Assembly: GCA_965216025.1 (NCBI GenBank)
Contig: CBDCEX010000002.1
Location: 1-64,000, forward strand
Direction of reading: 5' to 3'
Origin: JADFQT01 sp965216025
GTDB lineage: Bacteria > Chloroflexota > Dehalococcoidia > Lucifugimonadales > UBA3495
DNA length: 64,000 nucleotides
The notes beneath the pieces were generated by a model. It saw only the letters and a list, made by a program, of their open reading frames with translations. It had not been told where the DNA came from and searched no databases. The translations under genes and the position numbers were made by a program. Positions 15,037 through 23,923 of the stretch are shown piece after piece; position 1 is the first letter of the stretch, and every line of letters starts with the position of its first letter.

Positions 15037-18000
15037 TTGGCAGACCTGTCAAGCAAGCCGGGCAAGGTCCTGGTAATTGGCTCCGGACCCATCGTTATCG
15101 GCCAGGCGGCAGAGTTCGACTATGCGGGCACTCAGGCCTGCAAGGCCCTCCGGGAAGAGGGGGTGACCACGGTGCTGGTCAACTCCAACCCGGCCACAAT
15201 CATGACCGATGGGGACATAGCCGATCGGGTCTACATCGAGCCGCTCACCGTTGAGGTGCTGGAACGCATTATTCAGCGGGAGCGGCCCGATGGCTTGCTG
15301 CCTACGCTGGGGGGCCAGACGGGACTCAATTTGGCTGTGGCGCTGGCCGACGCCGGAGTGCTGGATAAATATCAGGTTCGCCTCCTCGGTACCCCCTTGG
15401 AAACCATCCGCAAATCGGAGGATCGGGACTTCTTCCGCCGGTTCCTCCACGACATCGATGAACCAGAGCCCCCCAACGTCACGGTAAGCTCTCTGGAGGA
15501 GGCCCGCAGCCTGGGTGGAGAGATGGGCTTGCCTCTGGTGATACGCCCGGCCTACACCTTGGGAGGCAGCGGCGGGGGAATCGCCGATACCTGGGAGAAG
15601 TTCGAGGAAATAATCCGGAGCGGCCTGGCCGCCAGCCCCATATCTCAGGTGCTGCTGGAACGGTCGCTGGTGGGCTGGAAGGAAATCGAGTACGAAGTTA
15701 TCCGGGACGGAGCGGATAACTGCATCACCGTCTGCAACATGGAAAACCTGGACCCCATGGGCGCCCACACCGGCGACAGCATTGTGGTGGCTCCCAGCCA
15801 AACCCTGACCGACAAAGAGTATCACATGCTGCGGAACGCCAGCATCAAGATTATTCGGGGGCTGGGGATAGAGGGCGGCTGCAATATTCAGTTCGGACTT
15901 CGGCCCCATCCTACGGTGGCGCGAGGGTTAAGGTCGGAATGGGAGCCCGACTCTGACTACTATGTCATCGAGGTGAATCCCCGGGTCAGCCGAAGCTCGG
16001 CCCTGGCCAGCAAAGCCACCGGCTATCCCATCGCCCGGGTGTCGGCCAAAATAGCGGTGGGCAAGCGATTGGACCAGATTCCCAACGCGGTGACCGGGCA
16101 AACCGGGTCCGCCTTCGAGCCGGCGTTGGATTACTGCGTCGTCAAGATTCCCCGCTGGCCCTTCGACAAGTTCCCCAACGGCGACCGCGAAATCACCACC
16201 CAGATGAAGGCCACCGGAGAGGTGATGGCCATTGACCGGTCCTTCGAGGCCGCGCTGCAAAAGGCCACCCGCTCCCTGGAGTTGGGAAACCGGACCTTGC
16301 TTTGGGAGGATCCTTCCTGGCGCGGCGGCGCCGGAAGCCAAGCAGCTTTGAATCGGCTGCCGCTGGGCCCCAACGACCTGCGGCTGTGGGCGATTATGGT
16401 AGGGCTGCGGGCCGGCATGGACCCGGAGGTAATGGTACAGCGAACCAGCATCGACCCCTGGTTCATCAGCGCCTTGAATCGCATAGTGGCCATGGAGCGT
16501 CGACTGCTGGCGGAGGAGTTAACTCCCGACCTGCTGCTCAAGGCCAAACGTTTGGGCTTCTCCGACCCGCAAGTGGGCACCCTGGCTGACCTGCTACCGG
16601 AGCAGGTACGGAACATGCGGCTTGGCTGGGACCTGCGTCCGGTCTACAAAATGGTGGATACCTGCGCCGCCGAGTTTGAGGCAGCGACCCCCTACTACTA
16701 CAGCTGTTACGATCAGGAGAACGAAGCCCCATCCCTACCCGGGAAAAAGGCGGTGGTCATCGGCAGCGGCCCTATCCGTATCGGCCAGGGCATTGAATTC
16801 GACTATTGCAGCGTCCACGCTGCCTGGGCCCTCTCTCAGGCCGGCGTGAGCAGCATAATGATTAATTCCAATCCGGAGACGGTATCCACCGACTTCGACA
16901 CCAGTGATCGCCTGTACTTTGAGCCGTTGGACGAAGAGGCGGTCCGGGACATCCTGGATAACGAGGCGGTGGATGACCAGGCCCCGCCCTCGGTGGTGCA
17001 ATTTGGCGGCCAAACGGCCATCAACCTTTCGCAGGTGCTCGCCAACGTCGGGCTTCCCATTTTGGGGTCCAGCGCCGAGGCCATCGACATCGCTTCCGAC
17101 CGGCACAAGTTCGAGGAATTCCTCTCGCGCTTGGGAATCCCCCAACCACCCGGCGCGTCGGTGGCGTCGGTCGCCGAAGCCCTGCAGGTGGCTCAAAACA
17201 TTGGATATCCGGTCGTGGTCCGCCCCAGCTACGTGCTGGGAGGCCGGGCTATGGAAATAGTCCAGAACGCCTCGGAGTTGATCCGATATCTCACCCTTGC
17301 CCACGAGGTGGCGCCGGAGCGGCGGGTGCTGGTGGACCACTACATGGAAGGCAAGGAATGCGAAGTGGACGCCGTTTGCGACGGGGAGCAGGTGCTGATT
17401 CCGGGCATAATGGAGCACATAGAGCGGGCCGGCGTTCACAGCGGCGACTCCATGGCCATCTACCCCGGGCTGAATCTTTCTGAAGCGGAGGTAGAAACCC
17501 TAGTCGAGTACACTACCCGCATCGGGCTGGCCATGGGCGTGCGCGGCCTGATGAATATACAGTTCGTAATCCAGGGGGGAAGCGCCTATCGCAGTCCCCA
17601 GGTTGTTCCGGTGGAGGATTCGGCTGAAACCACCGTATACGTGCTGGAGGTCAACCCCCGAGGCAGTCGCACCATCCCATTTATCTCCAAAGTGACCGGC
17701 GCGCCGGTGGCCAGAATCGCCACCCGGGTAATGCTGGGGCAGACCTTGGCCGAACAGGGGTATCCGGGTGGTTTGTGGCCCAGGCAGAAACTGGTTGGAG
17801 TCAAAGCCCCGGTATTTTCCATGGGCAAGCTGGTGGGAGTTGACTGGTTCTTGGGACCGGAAATGAAGTCCACCGGGGAGGTTATGGGGTTGGACCGGGA
17901 CTTTCCCAGCGCATTGGCCAAGGCCCTTTTGGCCGCGGACATCAGTCTGAAGCCCGGTACCGGGATTTTGCTCAGCATTGCGGATCAGAACAAGGCTGAG

Positions 18001-18360
18001 TCCCTGCCCTTGATTCGGCAGCTGCTGCAGGCTGGATGCCAGCTCTACGCCACCGAGGGCACGGCCGCAATGATCGAGGCCACCGGTATGCCGGTGACCA
18101 CCGTTACCAAGAGGATTGGCGAAGGACATCCCGATGTGGTGGATGTGGTAGCCGACGGCACGGTTCAAGCGGTGGTGAATACCCTCTCGGGCGATACTTC
18201 CGTGTTGCGGGACGGATTTTATATCCGGCGCGCTGCGGTGGAGCGACGCATCCCCTGCTTCACCTCGCTAGATACCGCGCGAGCGGCGGTGGAGAGCCTG
18301 CTTGCCGAGGATGGCAGCTACAGCATTCAGACCATGGCCGAGTATTTGGCCGGGAGCTGA
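15037..18360 (+). CDS. carB: Carbamoyl-phosphate synthase large subunit
   Basis: Makes carbamoyl phosphate from bicarbonate, ammonia and two ATP, for pyrimidines and arginine. The 1107-residue protein has both halves of the internal duplication, each opening with the same nucleotide-binding motif: VLVIGSGPIVIGQAAEFDY near residue 10 and VVIGSGPIRIGQGIEFDY near residue 573. Each has an ATP-grasp domain (IEVNPRVSRSSALASKATG; LEVNPRGSRTIPFISKVTG). The C-terminal methylglyoxal-synthase-like allosteric domain (about 960-1107) binds effectors. TTG at 15037 with GGGG nearby is the start. It is the last gene of the pyr operon. Confidence 0.96.
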   Translation: MADLSSKPGKVLVIGSGPIVIGQAAEFDYAGTQACKALREEGVTTVLVNSNPATIMTDGDIADRVYIEPLTVEVLERIIQRERPDGLLPTLGGQTGLNLAVALADAGVLDKYQVRLLGTPLETIRKSEDRDFFRRFLHDIDEPEPPNVTVSSLEEARSLGGEMGLPLVIRPAYTLGGSGGGIADTWEKFEEIIRSGLAASPISQVLLERSLVGWKEIEYEVIRDGADNCITVCNMENLDPMGAHTGDSIVVAPSQTLTDKEYHMLRNASIKIIRGLGIEGGCNIQFGLRPHPTVARGLRSEWEPDSDYYVIEVNPRVSRSSALASKATGYPIARVSAKIAVGKRLDQIPNAVTGQTGSAFEPALDYCVVKIPRWPFDKFPNGDREITTQMKATGEVMAIDRSFEAALQKATRSLELGNRTLLWEDPSWRGGAGSQAALNRLPLGPNDLRLWAIMVGLRAGMDPEVMVQRTSIDPWFISALNRIVAMERRLLAEELTPDLLLKAKRLGFSDPQVGTLADLLPEQVRNMRLGWDLRPVYKMVDTCAAEFEAATPYYYSCYDQENEAPSLPGKKAVVIGSGPIRIGQGIEFDYCSVHAAWALSQAGVSSIMINSNPETVSTDFDTSDRLYFEPLDEEAVRDILDNEAVDDQAPPSVVQFGGQTAINLSQVLANVGLPILGSSAEAIDIASDRHKFEEFLSRLGIPQPPGASVASVAEALQVAQNIGYPVVVRPSYVLGGRAMEIVQNASELIRYLTLAHEVAPERRVLVDHYMEGKECEVDAVCDGEQVLIPGIMEHIERAGVHSGDSMAIYPGLNLSEAEVETLVEYTTRIGLAMGVRGLMNIQFVIQGGSAYRSPQVVPVEDSAETTVYVLEVNPRGSRTIPFISKVTGAPVARIATRVMLGQTLAEQGYPGGLWPRQKLVGVKAPVFSMGKLVGVDWFLGPEMKSTGEVMGLDRDFPSALAKALLAADISLKPGTGILLSIADQNKAESLPLIRQLLQAGCQLYATEGTAAMIEATGMPVTTVTKRIGEGHPDVVDVVADGTVQAVVNTLSGDTSVLRDGFYIRRAAVERRIPCFTSLDTARAAVESLLAEDGSYSIQTMAEYLAGS

Positions 18361-18445
18361 AGGCTCCAGAAGGGTGTTTAAAAGCCTGGTGTCTTGTCCA
18401 CGTTGAAATAGAGGGTTAGGTATTTCGGCAAAACGGTACAGAGCC

Positions 18446-18532
18446 CCTTCTCCCTTGATGGGAGAAGGATGGGATGAGGGTGATACCCCTCACCTCGATC
18501 CTCCCCCACAAGGGGAGAGGAGGCCCAGGACG
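18446..18532. repeat. Interspersed inverted repeat after carB (family E)
   Basis: CCCCTTCTCCCTTGATGGGAGAAGGATGGGATGAGGG, followed by CCTCACC and CTCCCCCACAAGGGGAGAGG, forms two adjacent hairpins. This is a repeat type common in environmental bacterial genomes, and it may also end transcription after carB. The rest of the 260-base gap shows no gene. Confidence 0.6.
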
Positions 18533-18622
18533 GTCATACACCTTGAACCGAGAAGCCAATGACCTTTTTAAACACCCCCCTGTAGCGAGAGGCGAGCCGG
18601 CCATCCTTCTCAATCCATTTCC

Positions 18623-19576
18623 CTACCAGGCCATTTCCATGCCCAGACCCTGGGTTTTGGCTCGGTCGTAGGCCAGCTTAGCAGCCGCGACGTCCGCCAC
18701 GCCGGTGCCCATCAGCTTGGCGAAGATTATCTGCCTGGGACTATCCCGGCCCGGCAGAGTTTTAGCCACGGCGTGACGCAGATCCTGAACCCGGCTCCAC
18801 TGCATGATGCCCCGGTCCACGGCGCTGGCCATGTCTCCGGATTCGACCGGGGCCTGCTCCAACGAGTCCACGAAGATCTTGTCGGCCCGGGTCAGCACAT
18901 CGTCGTCCACCTCGCGGGCCCGCCAGGTAGTGGGGCCGGCGCCAACGACAGTTGTTCCAGCGGACAGCCACTCTCCCTTCAGTACGGGTTCCATGTTGGC
19001 TGCGATGCAGACCACGATGTCGCTGCCCGTCACAGCCTGCTCACCGCTATCCACCGGAGTGACTTTTATTCCCAAGGAGTCGGACATATTCTTGGCAAAG
19101 GATTCCCGATGCTTCGCGGTGCGGCTGAAGGCGCGAATTTCCTTGATGCCGCGTACCTGGCAGATGGCCTCCAGCTGGGTGGGAGCCTGGTACCCGGTGC
19201 CGATGATGCCCAGGGTGGCGGAATCGGCATTCGACAGATACTTCACTGCCACGCCGGTGGTGGCTCCGGTCCTCAGTTGGCCCAACCGGTTGGCCTGGGT
19301 ATAGCAGAGCAGCTCACCGGTAGTGGCGTCGTAGAGGCTGACCTGGAAGGAGTATTTTCCGCTGACCACGGTATAGGTCTTAACCCCCAAGACCTTATCG
19401 TAGAACAATCCTCCTCCCATTACCGAGAGCAGCCCGCCTTCGGCGACGATTTTGCGCCGGGCCAGGTTGTACGCCGCGCCCTGCCCGAACCGGCGCTGCA
19501 TGGTTTCGATGGCTTCCAGCATGTCAGCCATGGAGAGGCAGTGGTTAACATCTTCGTCTTTAAGAAAAAGCGCCAT
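18623..19576 (-). CDS. Ornithine cyclodeaminase / mu-crystallin family protein
   Basis: NAD(P)-binding protein of 317 residues in the OCD/mu-crystallin family, whose members include ornithine cyclodeaminase, alanine dehydrogenase and ketimine reductases. Visible features are GLFYDKVLGVKTYTV, the substrate-side LCYTQANRLGQLRTGATTGVA region and the Rossmann motif LGIIGTGYQAPTQLEAI (about residues 130-146). AAGGACTAA precedes the ATG. It faces the pyr operon tail to tail. Which amino or imino acid it acts on cannot be told from sequence, and no proline or arginine genes flank it. Confidence 0.85.
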   Translation of the reverse strand: MALFLKDEDVNHCLSMADMLEAIETMQRRFGQGAAYNLARRKIVAEGGLLSVMGGGLFYDKVLGVKTYTVVSGKYSFQVSLYDATTGELLCYTQANRLGQLRTGATTGVAVKYLSNADSATLGIIGTGYQAPTQLEAICQVRGIKEIRAFSRTAKHRESFAKNMSDSLGIKVTPVDSGEQAVTGSDIVVCIAANMEPVLKGEWLSAGTTVVGAGPTTWRAREVDDDVLTRADKIFVDSLEQAPVESGDMASAVDRGIMQWSRVQDLRHAVAKTLPGRDSPRQIIFAKLMGTGVADVAAAKLAYDRAKTQGLGMEMAW

Positions 19577-19880
19577 TTAGTCCTTGCTCTGTTAAGTGCC
19601 GATAGTCGTGGCTGGGCCGGCAGGTTGAAAGCTTTTCGGGCCTGGGGCCGGGCTTGGGGAAGGAGGTGTTACGGCCGGCTGGCGGGCAATGGGTGGGAAC
19701 GCGCTTCGGAGGGCAGCTGCCCGGGAGACGAACTAGCTAGGCCAGGTCTCGGAGGCTGTGTGAGATGTCATCGCGAGAAATCCCGAGGCAATTGGAACGA
19801 CGAAGCAATCCCAGAAGGACGAGATTGCTTCGCTTCGCTCGGAATGACGAAACGATGCTTCCCACCCAACTTCCCGCATC
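19577..19880. repeat. Gap with family B repeat (GATTGCTTCG...AATGACGAAAC)
   Basis: Positions 19765-19850 hold the inverted element ATGTCATCGCGAG ... GAAGCAATCC ... GAGATTGCTTCGCTTCGCTCGGAATGACG, an environmental repeat related to copies at 29301-29345 and 32842-32912. No gene is seen in the remainder. Confidence 0.65.
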
Positions 19881-20123
19881 TTATTTCGGGAAGAACGCCT
19901 TATTTTTCTGAATGAACTGCCGCTGGTCGGCAGGCATCGTAAATTCGTCGAAAATGGCTTCCACTGGACAGACGCTAACGCAGTAGGCACAGTCGATGCA
20001 CTCGACTGGATCTATGAAATACATCTCTTCCGCGTCGGTCGTGTGGATACAATCAACCGGGCAAACGTTCACGCAGGAGGCGTCTTTGACACCGATACAG
20101 GGTTCGGTAATTATGAAGGCCAT
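19881..20123 (-). CDS. Ferredoxin, two 4Fe-4S clusters
   Basis: Small cytoplasmic electron carrier of 80 residues with two cysteine sets: CIGVKDASCVNVCPVDCI near the N-terminus and CIDCAYCVSVCP in the middle. The first set has the longer spacing of the 7Fe/8Fe-type (YfhL/FdxA-like) ferredoxins. It is a close paralogue of the ferredoxin at 61127-61396. GGGAGCG lies before the ATG. It is divergent from the LysR-type gene, with a low-G+C intergenic region between. Confidence 0.92.
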   Translation of the reverse strand: MAFIITEPCIGVKDASCVNVCPVDCIHTTDAEEMYFIDPVECIDCAYCVSVCPVEAIFDEFTMPADQRQFIQKNKAFFPK

Positions 20124-20502
20124 CGCTCCCCATGCCTCAGCGGACGCAGAATCTGACCTGATAAATCGGATTGCCGGTCGCTATTGCGGTCTCGGATCTA
20201 CCTTCGACCACCATTCTCGATAAGGACACATATTTTGTCAAGGGATAGTATATGATATATATATTAACAGATGTCAGGGTATGATGGGGCACCGCAAGGT
20301 CGCAAAAGCGGTTTAGTTTCGGTGATCGGAGGGTGGCATTCATCCACATTGGCGGCGAGTTTTGGACTGTAAGCTATTCTTGGGGCTGAAAGGTCCGCCC
20401 CGCCGCCGATTAAGTTAGGGATGGTGACACTTACACAGCCAAGCCGGCGGGTCAATGGTACGCAGCGGCCGGTCTCGAGTTTCTTGGAGGTGGTTAGGGA
20501 GA
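20124..20502. other. Divergent intergenic region, ferredoxin / LysR gene
   Basis: About 380 bases with an A+T-rich core around 20230-20275 (GTATATGATATATATATTAACAG), the likeliest place for divergent promoters and a LysR-type operator. I could not define -35/-10 pairs or a T-N11-A site with confidence. No gene is seen. Confidence 0.4.
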
Positions 20503-21462
20503 ATGGAACTCAGGGAAGTAACCAGTTTTTATCATGTAGCCCATCTCCGCAGCGTTTCCAAAGCTGCCTGGAAACTGGAGCTGGGGCAACCTACCGTTAC
20601 CACTCACTTGAGGAAGCTGGAAAGTGAATTCGGGATAACCCTCTTCGACCGAATCAAGCGTCCAATTCAGCTCACTTCAGAAGGCGCTAGCTTCCTGGGG
20701 TTGATCACCCCCATAGTAGAGTCGGTCGATACCTTGAAAATACAGATGGACTACCCGGAACGGCGGGGCTCCTTTGTAGTCGGCGCTTATCCCGACCTGG
20801 TAATGCACCACCTGCCCAAGCCGATTCAATCGTTCACCAACGAATATCCAGAGGTCCATCTCCGATTGGTAGCTCGCCCTTTTCTACCTTTGATACAAAT
20901 GGTCAAGTCAGGCGAGCTGGACCTAGCTCTTTGTTCTCCACCACCGACCGACGAATCCAGCCTGGAATTCACCGAACTGTTCCAGTACAACGTGGTGCTG
21001 ATGACCCCTCCCGGTCACCCACTGCTGAATAAGCAGCCGATCCAGCTGAGCGACACCGCTTCTTGGCCGCTGATTTTGGCCGGCCCTGAAAGTCAGACCC
21101 GCCGCCGGGTGGAGCAGGCGTTGAAGGACCAGGGAGTCTCTTACGATATCGTCTTGGAGATGGACAACACGGAGCTGATCAAGCGGTATGTTGAAATAGG
21201 AATGGGGGTGGCCATAGGCTCGGACTTTACCCTCCACCCAGAGGATCACTACAAGTTGGGAGTGGTTCGACTGGACCACATCTTCTCCAGCTCGGTCATC
21301 GGTATCTGCACGCTGAAGGGAAAATTCATGGGGCGAGCTGTCCGCAACTTCGTGAACACCGTGATTAAGGACCTCAAGGGCATCCACCCCGAGATTGAAG
21401 GTTGGGATGACCAGAACCGGGGTAGAGAAGATTTGGCGGCGGCAACTCCGCCTGGGCAATAG
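20503..21462 (+). CDS. LysR-family transcriptional regulator (CysB-like)
   Basis: DNA-binding regulator of 319 residues. The N-terminal winged helix-turn-helix is clear: FYHVAHLRSVSKAAWKLELG, then TVTTHLRKLESEFGITLFDR at about residues 29-48. The rest is a periplasmic-binding-protein-like effector domain from about residue 90. The longer than usual linker and the sequence style resemble CysB/Cbl regulators, which sense sulfur metabolites, but the ligand is unknown. ATG at 20503 follows GGTTAGGGAGA; an in-frame ATG at 20455 would add 16 unrelated residues. The target may be the divergent ferredoxin gene or the gene itself. Confidence 0.88.
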   Translation: MELREVTSFYHVAHLRSVSKAAWKLELGQPTVTTHLRKLESEFGITLFDRIKRPIQLTSEGASFLGLITPIVESVDTLKIQMDYPERRGSFVVGAYPDLVMHHLPKPIQSFTNEYPEVHLRLVARPFLPLIQMVKSGELDLALCSPPPTDESSLEFTELFQYNVVLMTPPGHPLLNKQPIQLSDTASWPLILAGPESQTRRRVEQALKDQGVSYDIVLEMDNTELIKRYVEIGMGVAIGSDFTLHPEDHYKLGVVRLDHIFSSSVIGICTLKGKFMGRAVRNFVNTVIKDLKGIHPEIEGWDDQNRGREDLAAATPPGQ

Positions 21463-21525
21463 CCGGGGCAAGGACGGGGCCCGGGTCCAAGGGGCGCCGT
21501 AATCGGCCTGTTTGGAGCTATCCAA

Positions 21526-21888
21526 TCAGGAAGGGGCAGCGGTCCTCTGGGACCGGCGTACCGCCGTTTCCCTTACCAGCAGCATCACTCCCAAGGCCGA
21601 TGCCACTAGCAGCGTGGCATCGACGCCCAAGGACCATCCGAATCCCCACAGGTCGGCTACTCCACCCAGCAGCAATGCGCCCAGGAGAGAACCGAGACCG
21701 CCAAAGGTTCGAAATAATCCCATAGTCACTCCTTCCAGCCCCGGTGGCGCGATGTCTGCGAAAAAGGCCACCGAGGGAGGGCCGGCCAATCCCTCTCCCA
21801 GCCCCAGCAGCACTCCCGAAGTCATAAGCATAAGGAAAACCACCCCTCGGTGGCCGCTAATGGTTTCCTTCAAGTAGTGCCGGTTCAA
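21526..21888 (-). pseudogene. C-terminal stub of an MFS transporter
   Basis: A 120-residue remnant with about three membrane segments. It contains GVLLGLGEGLAGPPSVAFFADI and GLFRTFGGLGSLLGALLLGGVADLWG, typical of the last helices of drug/proton MFS carriers. The first two thirds of the gene are missing: the DUF951 gene ends only 15 bases before it. A full carrier would be about 400 residues. A TTG could start translation, but a functional transporter is unlikely. Confidence 0.75.
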
Positions 21889-21903
21889 GGGAACATGCTC
21901 AGG

Positions 21904-22122
21904 CTAATCGTTGCTTAACTCCTCTCCATCGGGGCGAACGGCAGGGATCACCTCTTTGATTCGGCGGCCGAGATAGGCTCGGGGCAAGAGGATGTAATGG
22001 CGGCATTTCTGGCAAACCAGGCCAATATCGGCTCCCAGGCGGGTCACTTGCCACACCGATTCCCCGCAGGGATGAGGTTTTCTCATCCGTACCAGGTCGC
22101 CAATGCCCAGGTCTAAGGCCAC
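21904..22122 (-). CDS. DUF951 small protein
   Basis: A 72-residue conserved protein of unknown function found widely in Firmicutes and Chloroflexota. It shows the family pattern LGIGDLVRMRKPHPCGES, then WQVTRLGADIGLVCQKCRHYILLPR, with Cys residues that may bind a metal, and a basic tail. The start is GTG and overlaps the end of pyrF by ten bases, so the two are likely cotranscribed. Confidence 0.85.
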   Translation of the reverse strand: MALDLGIGDLVRMRKPHPCGESVWQVTRLGADIGLVCQKCRHYILLPRAYLGRRIKEVIPAVRPDGEELSND

Positions 22123-22949
22123 CCTTTGCCCTCCGATTCCAGCACGTGATTGATGCTGTCCCGCAGGCGAGATGCCTCACGCCGCGCCGCCTCGGGAAAA
22201 TCTGGTTCGTGGGAGGCGTAGATTATGCCCCGGGAGGAGTTGATGATGGCCAGCCGGCCTGTAGCATCGATGCCGTGCCGTACCGCCGCCTCCAGGTCGC
22301 CTCCCTGGGCGCCGATGCCGGGGATAAGCAAAGGCAGGTCGGGACAAGCCCCGCGCACAGCTGCCAGCTGTTCCGGATAGGTGGCGCCGACGACCAGTCC
22401 CACGTTTCTCTGCTGGTTCCAACCTTGCGCCGACTGGGCCAGGTGCTGGTACAGCGCGGTGGGGCCCTGCGTCGAGTTGACCTCCAGGTCTTGCAGGTCC
22501 CCCGCGCCGGGGTTGGAGCCGCGACACCAGATGAAAGCCCCCCGTTCTGGGTCCGCCAGGAAGGGCGCCACCGTGTCATGGCCACCCCAGGCGTTGACCG
22601 TCACCGCGTCAAAATCCCAGATTCGAAACATAGCCCGGGCATAAGCCTCTCCGGAAGGACCGATGTCGCCCCTCTTGGCATCTCCTATGATTATAATGTT
22701 CGGAGCGGATTCCCTGATGTAGGTTACCGTCTGCTCCAGGGCCCGAAGGCCGGCCAGGCCCATAGCCTCGTAAAAGGCCAGGTTTGGCTTATAGGCGCAA
22801 CACAGATCCCTGGTGGCATCTATTATGGCCCGGTTAAACTGGAAGGGATCATCCACCAGCATTTGAGTCGGGTCCACGTCCAATCCGATGCAAACCAGAC
22901 TCCGATTGGTGTGGCAAGCCCGCTGCAAGCGGCTCAAAAAGGTGTCCAT
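22113..22949 (-). CDS. pyrF: Orotidine 5'-phosphate decarboxylase, type 2
   Basis: Decarboxylates OMP to UMP, the final step of de novo pyrimidine synthesis. The 278-residue TIM barrel carries LVCIGLDVDP, KPNLAFYEA, the catalytic IIIGDAKRGDIG block (Asp-Lys-Asp array) and PGIGAQGGD, which mark the longer type 2 (PyrF group II) enzymes. ATG at 22949 matches the family start; the frame extends to 23024 but without supporting sequence. It is unlinked to the main pyr operon, and no PyrR site was seen upstream. pyrD and pyrE are not in this window. Confidence 0.94.
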   Translation of the reverse strand: MDTFLSRLQRACHTNRSLVCIGLDVDPTQMLVDDPFQFNRAIIDATRDLCCAYKPNLAFYEAMGLAGLRALEQTVTYIRESAPNIIIIGDAKRGDIGPSGEAYARAMFRIWDFDAVTVNAWGGHDTVAPFLADPERGAFIWCRGSNPGAGDLQDLEVNSTQGPTALYQHLAQSAQGWNQQRNVGLVVGATYPEQLAAVRGACPDLPLLIPGIGAQGGDLEAAVRHGIDATGRLAIINSSRGIIYASHEPDFPEAARREASRLRDSINHVLESEGKGWP

Positions 22950-23183
22950 CTTCTTTCGTTTAACGGCGCTGGGCCAAACTGGTGAAATTGCCTTGAAGCG
23001 AGGGGCTTGGGCTGAGTTAAACATTGCCGGCGAACAGACGTGGCTGTTGCAGTTGCTGGCCTATTATAGACCGGCGTGCCGTTTTTAGGCTAATGCGCAC
23101 CACGGGGGCATTGGCCCCGATAAAGCCTTTCCCGCCGGGCGGACTCCGGGCAATCATAACCGGGAAATCAGGGCTATAAGCCA

Positions 23184-23876
23184 ATGGTCAAATTAAGCGA
23201 AAGCTTGGTTGAGGGCCGTTTCATACGGCGGTTGAATCGATTCGCCGCGGTGGTGGAGGTTTCGGGACTGGAAGTGATGGTCCACGTCGCCAACTCGGGC
23301 CGTCTGGGAGAGTTGCTGGTTCCTGGCTTTCGCATGCTGCTAAATCCAGTGGCTGGGGAACACCGCAAGTGCCCTTATGATCTGGCCCTGGTTGATCTGG
23401 GCTTTGCGCTGACCTCGGCGGATGCCCGCCTGCCTAACGCCCTGTTCGCCGAAGCGGTGGAGCAGGGGAGGCTGTCCGAATTCTCCGGTTACCCCAAAAT
23501 CCGACGGGAGGTGGTGTTTGGAGAGAGCCGCTTGGACCTGCTGCTGGAGGGTACCGGCCCCAGCTGCTACGTGGAAACCAAGTCGGTAACCCTGGTGGAG
23601 GACGGAATAGCCCGGTTCCCCGACGCCCCGACCACCCGTGGTGTGAAGCATCTCAACCACTTGGCCCGGACCGTGGCAGAAGGACATCGGGCCGCCGTCG
23701 TTTTTGTGATCCAACGCCACGACGCCCGTTGTTTGCAGCCTCACGACACGGCGGACCCGGAATTTGGGGAAACTCTGCGGAGGGTGGTGGATTCGGGCGT
23801 TGAAGCCCTGGCTTATCGATGCCGGGTCACGCTATCAGAGATTACTTTGTCTCAGCGGGTACCCATTGAGCTATAA
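23184..23876 (+). CDS. sfsA: SfsA family DNA-binding protein/nuclease fold
   Basis: SfsA homologue of 230 residues. The N-terminal OB-like part contains RRLNRFAAVVEVSG and HVANSGRLGELL. The C-terminal part has a PD-(D/E)xK nuclease-like core with ESRLDLLLE and CYVETKSVTL. E. coli SfsA was described as a sugar-fermentation stimulation protein that binds DNA; a nuclease role has been suggested from the fold. It is divergent from pyrF, with a 230-base spacer, and 47 bases upstream of the endonuclease III relative. Confidence 0.9.
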   Translation: MVKLSESLVEGRFIRRLNRFAAVVEVSGLEVMVHVANSGRLGELLVPGFRMLLNPVAGEHRKCPYDLALVDLGFALTSADARLPNALFAEAVEQGRLSEFSGYPKIRREVVFGESRLDLLLEGTGPSCYVETKSVTLVEDGIARFPDAPTTRGVKHLNHLARTVAEGHRAAVVFVIQRHDARCLQPHDTADPEFGETLRRVVDSGVEALAYRCRVTLSEITLSQRVPIEL

Positions 23877-23923
23877 CCAGCAAGAGAAAACCTTCGGTTC
23901 CACTTCTGACCGGAGGAAGTAAG

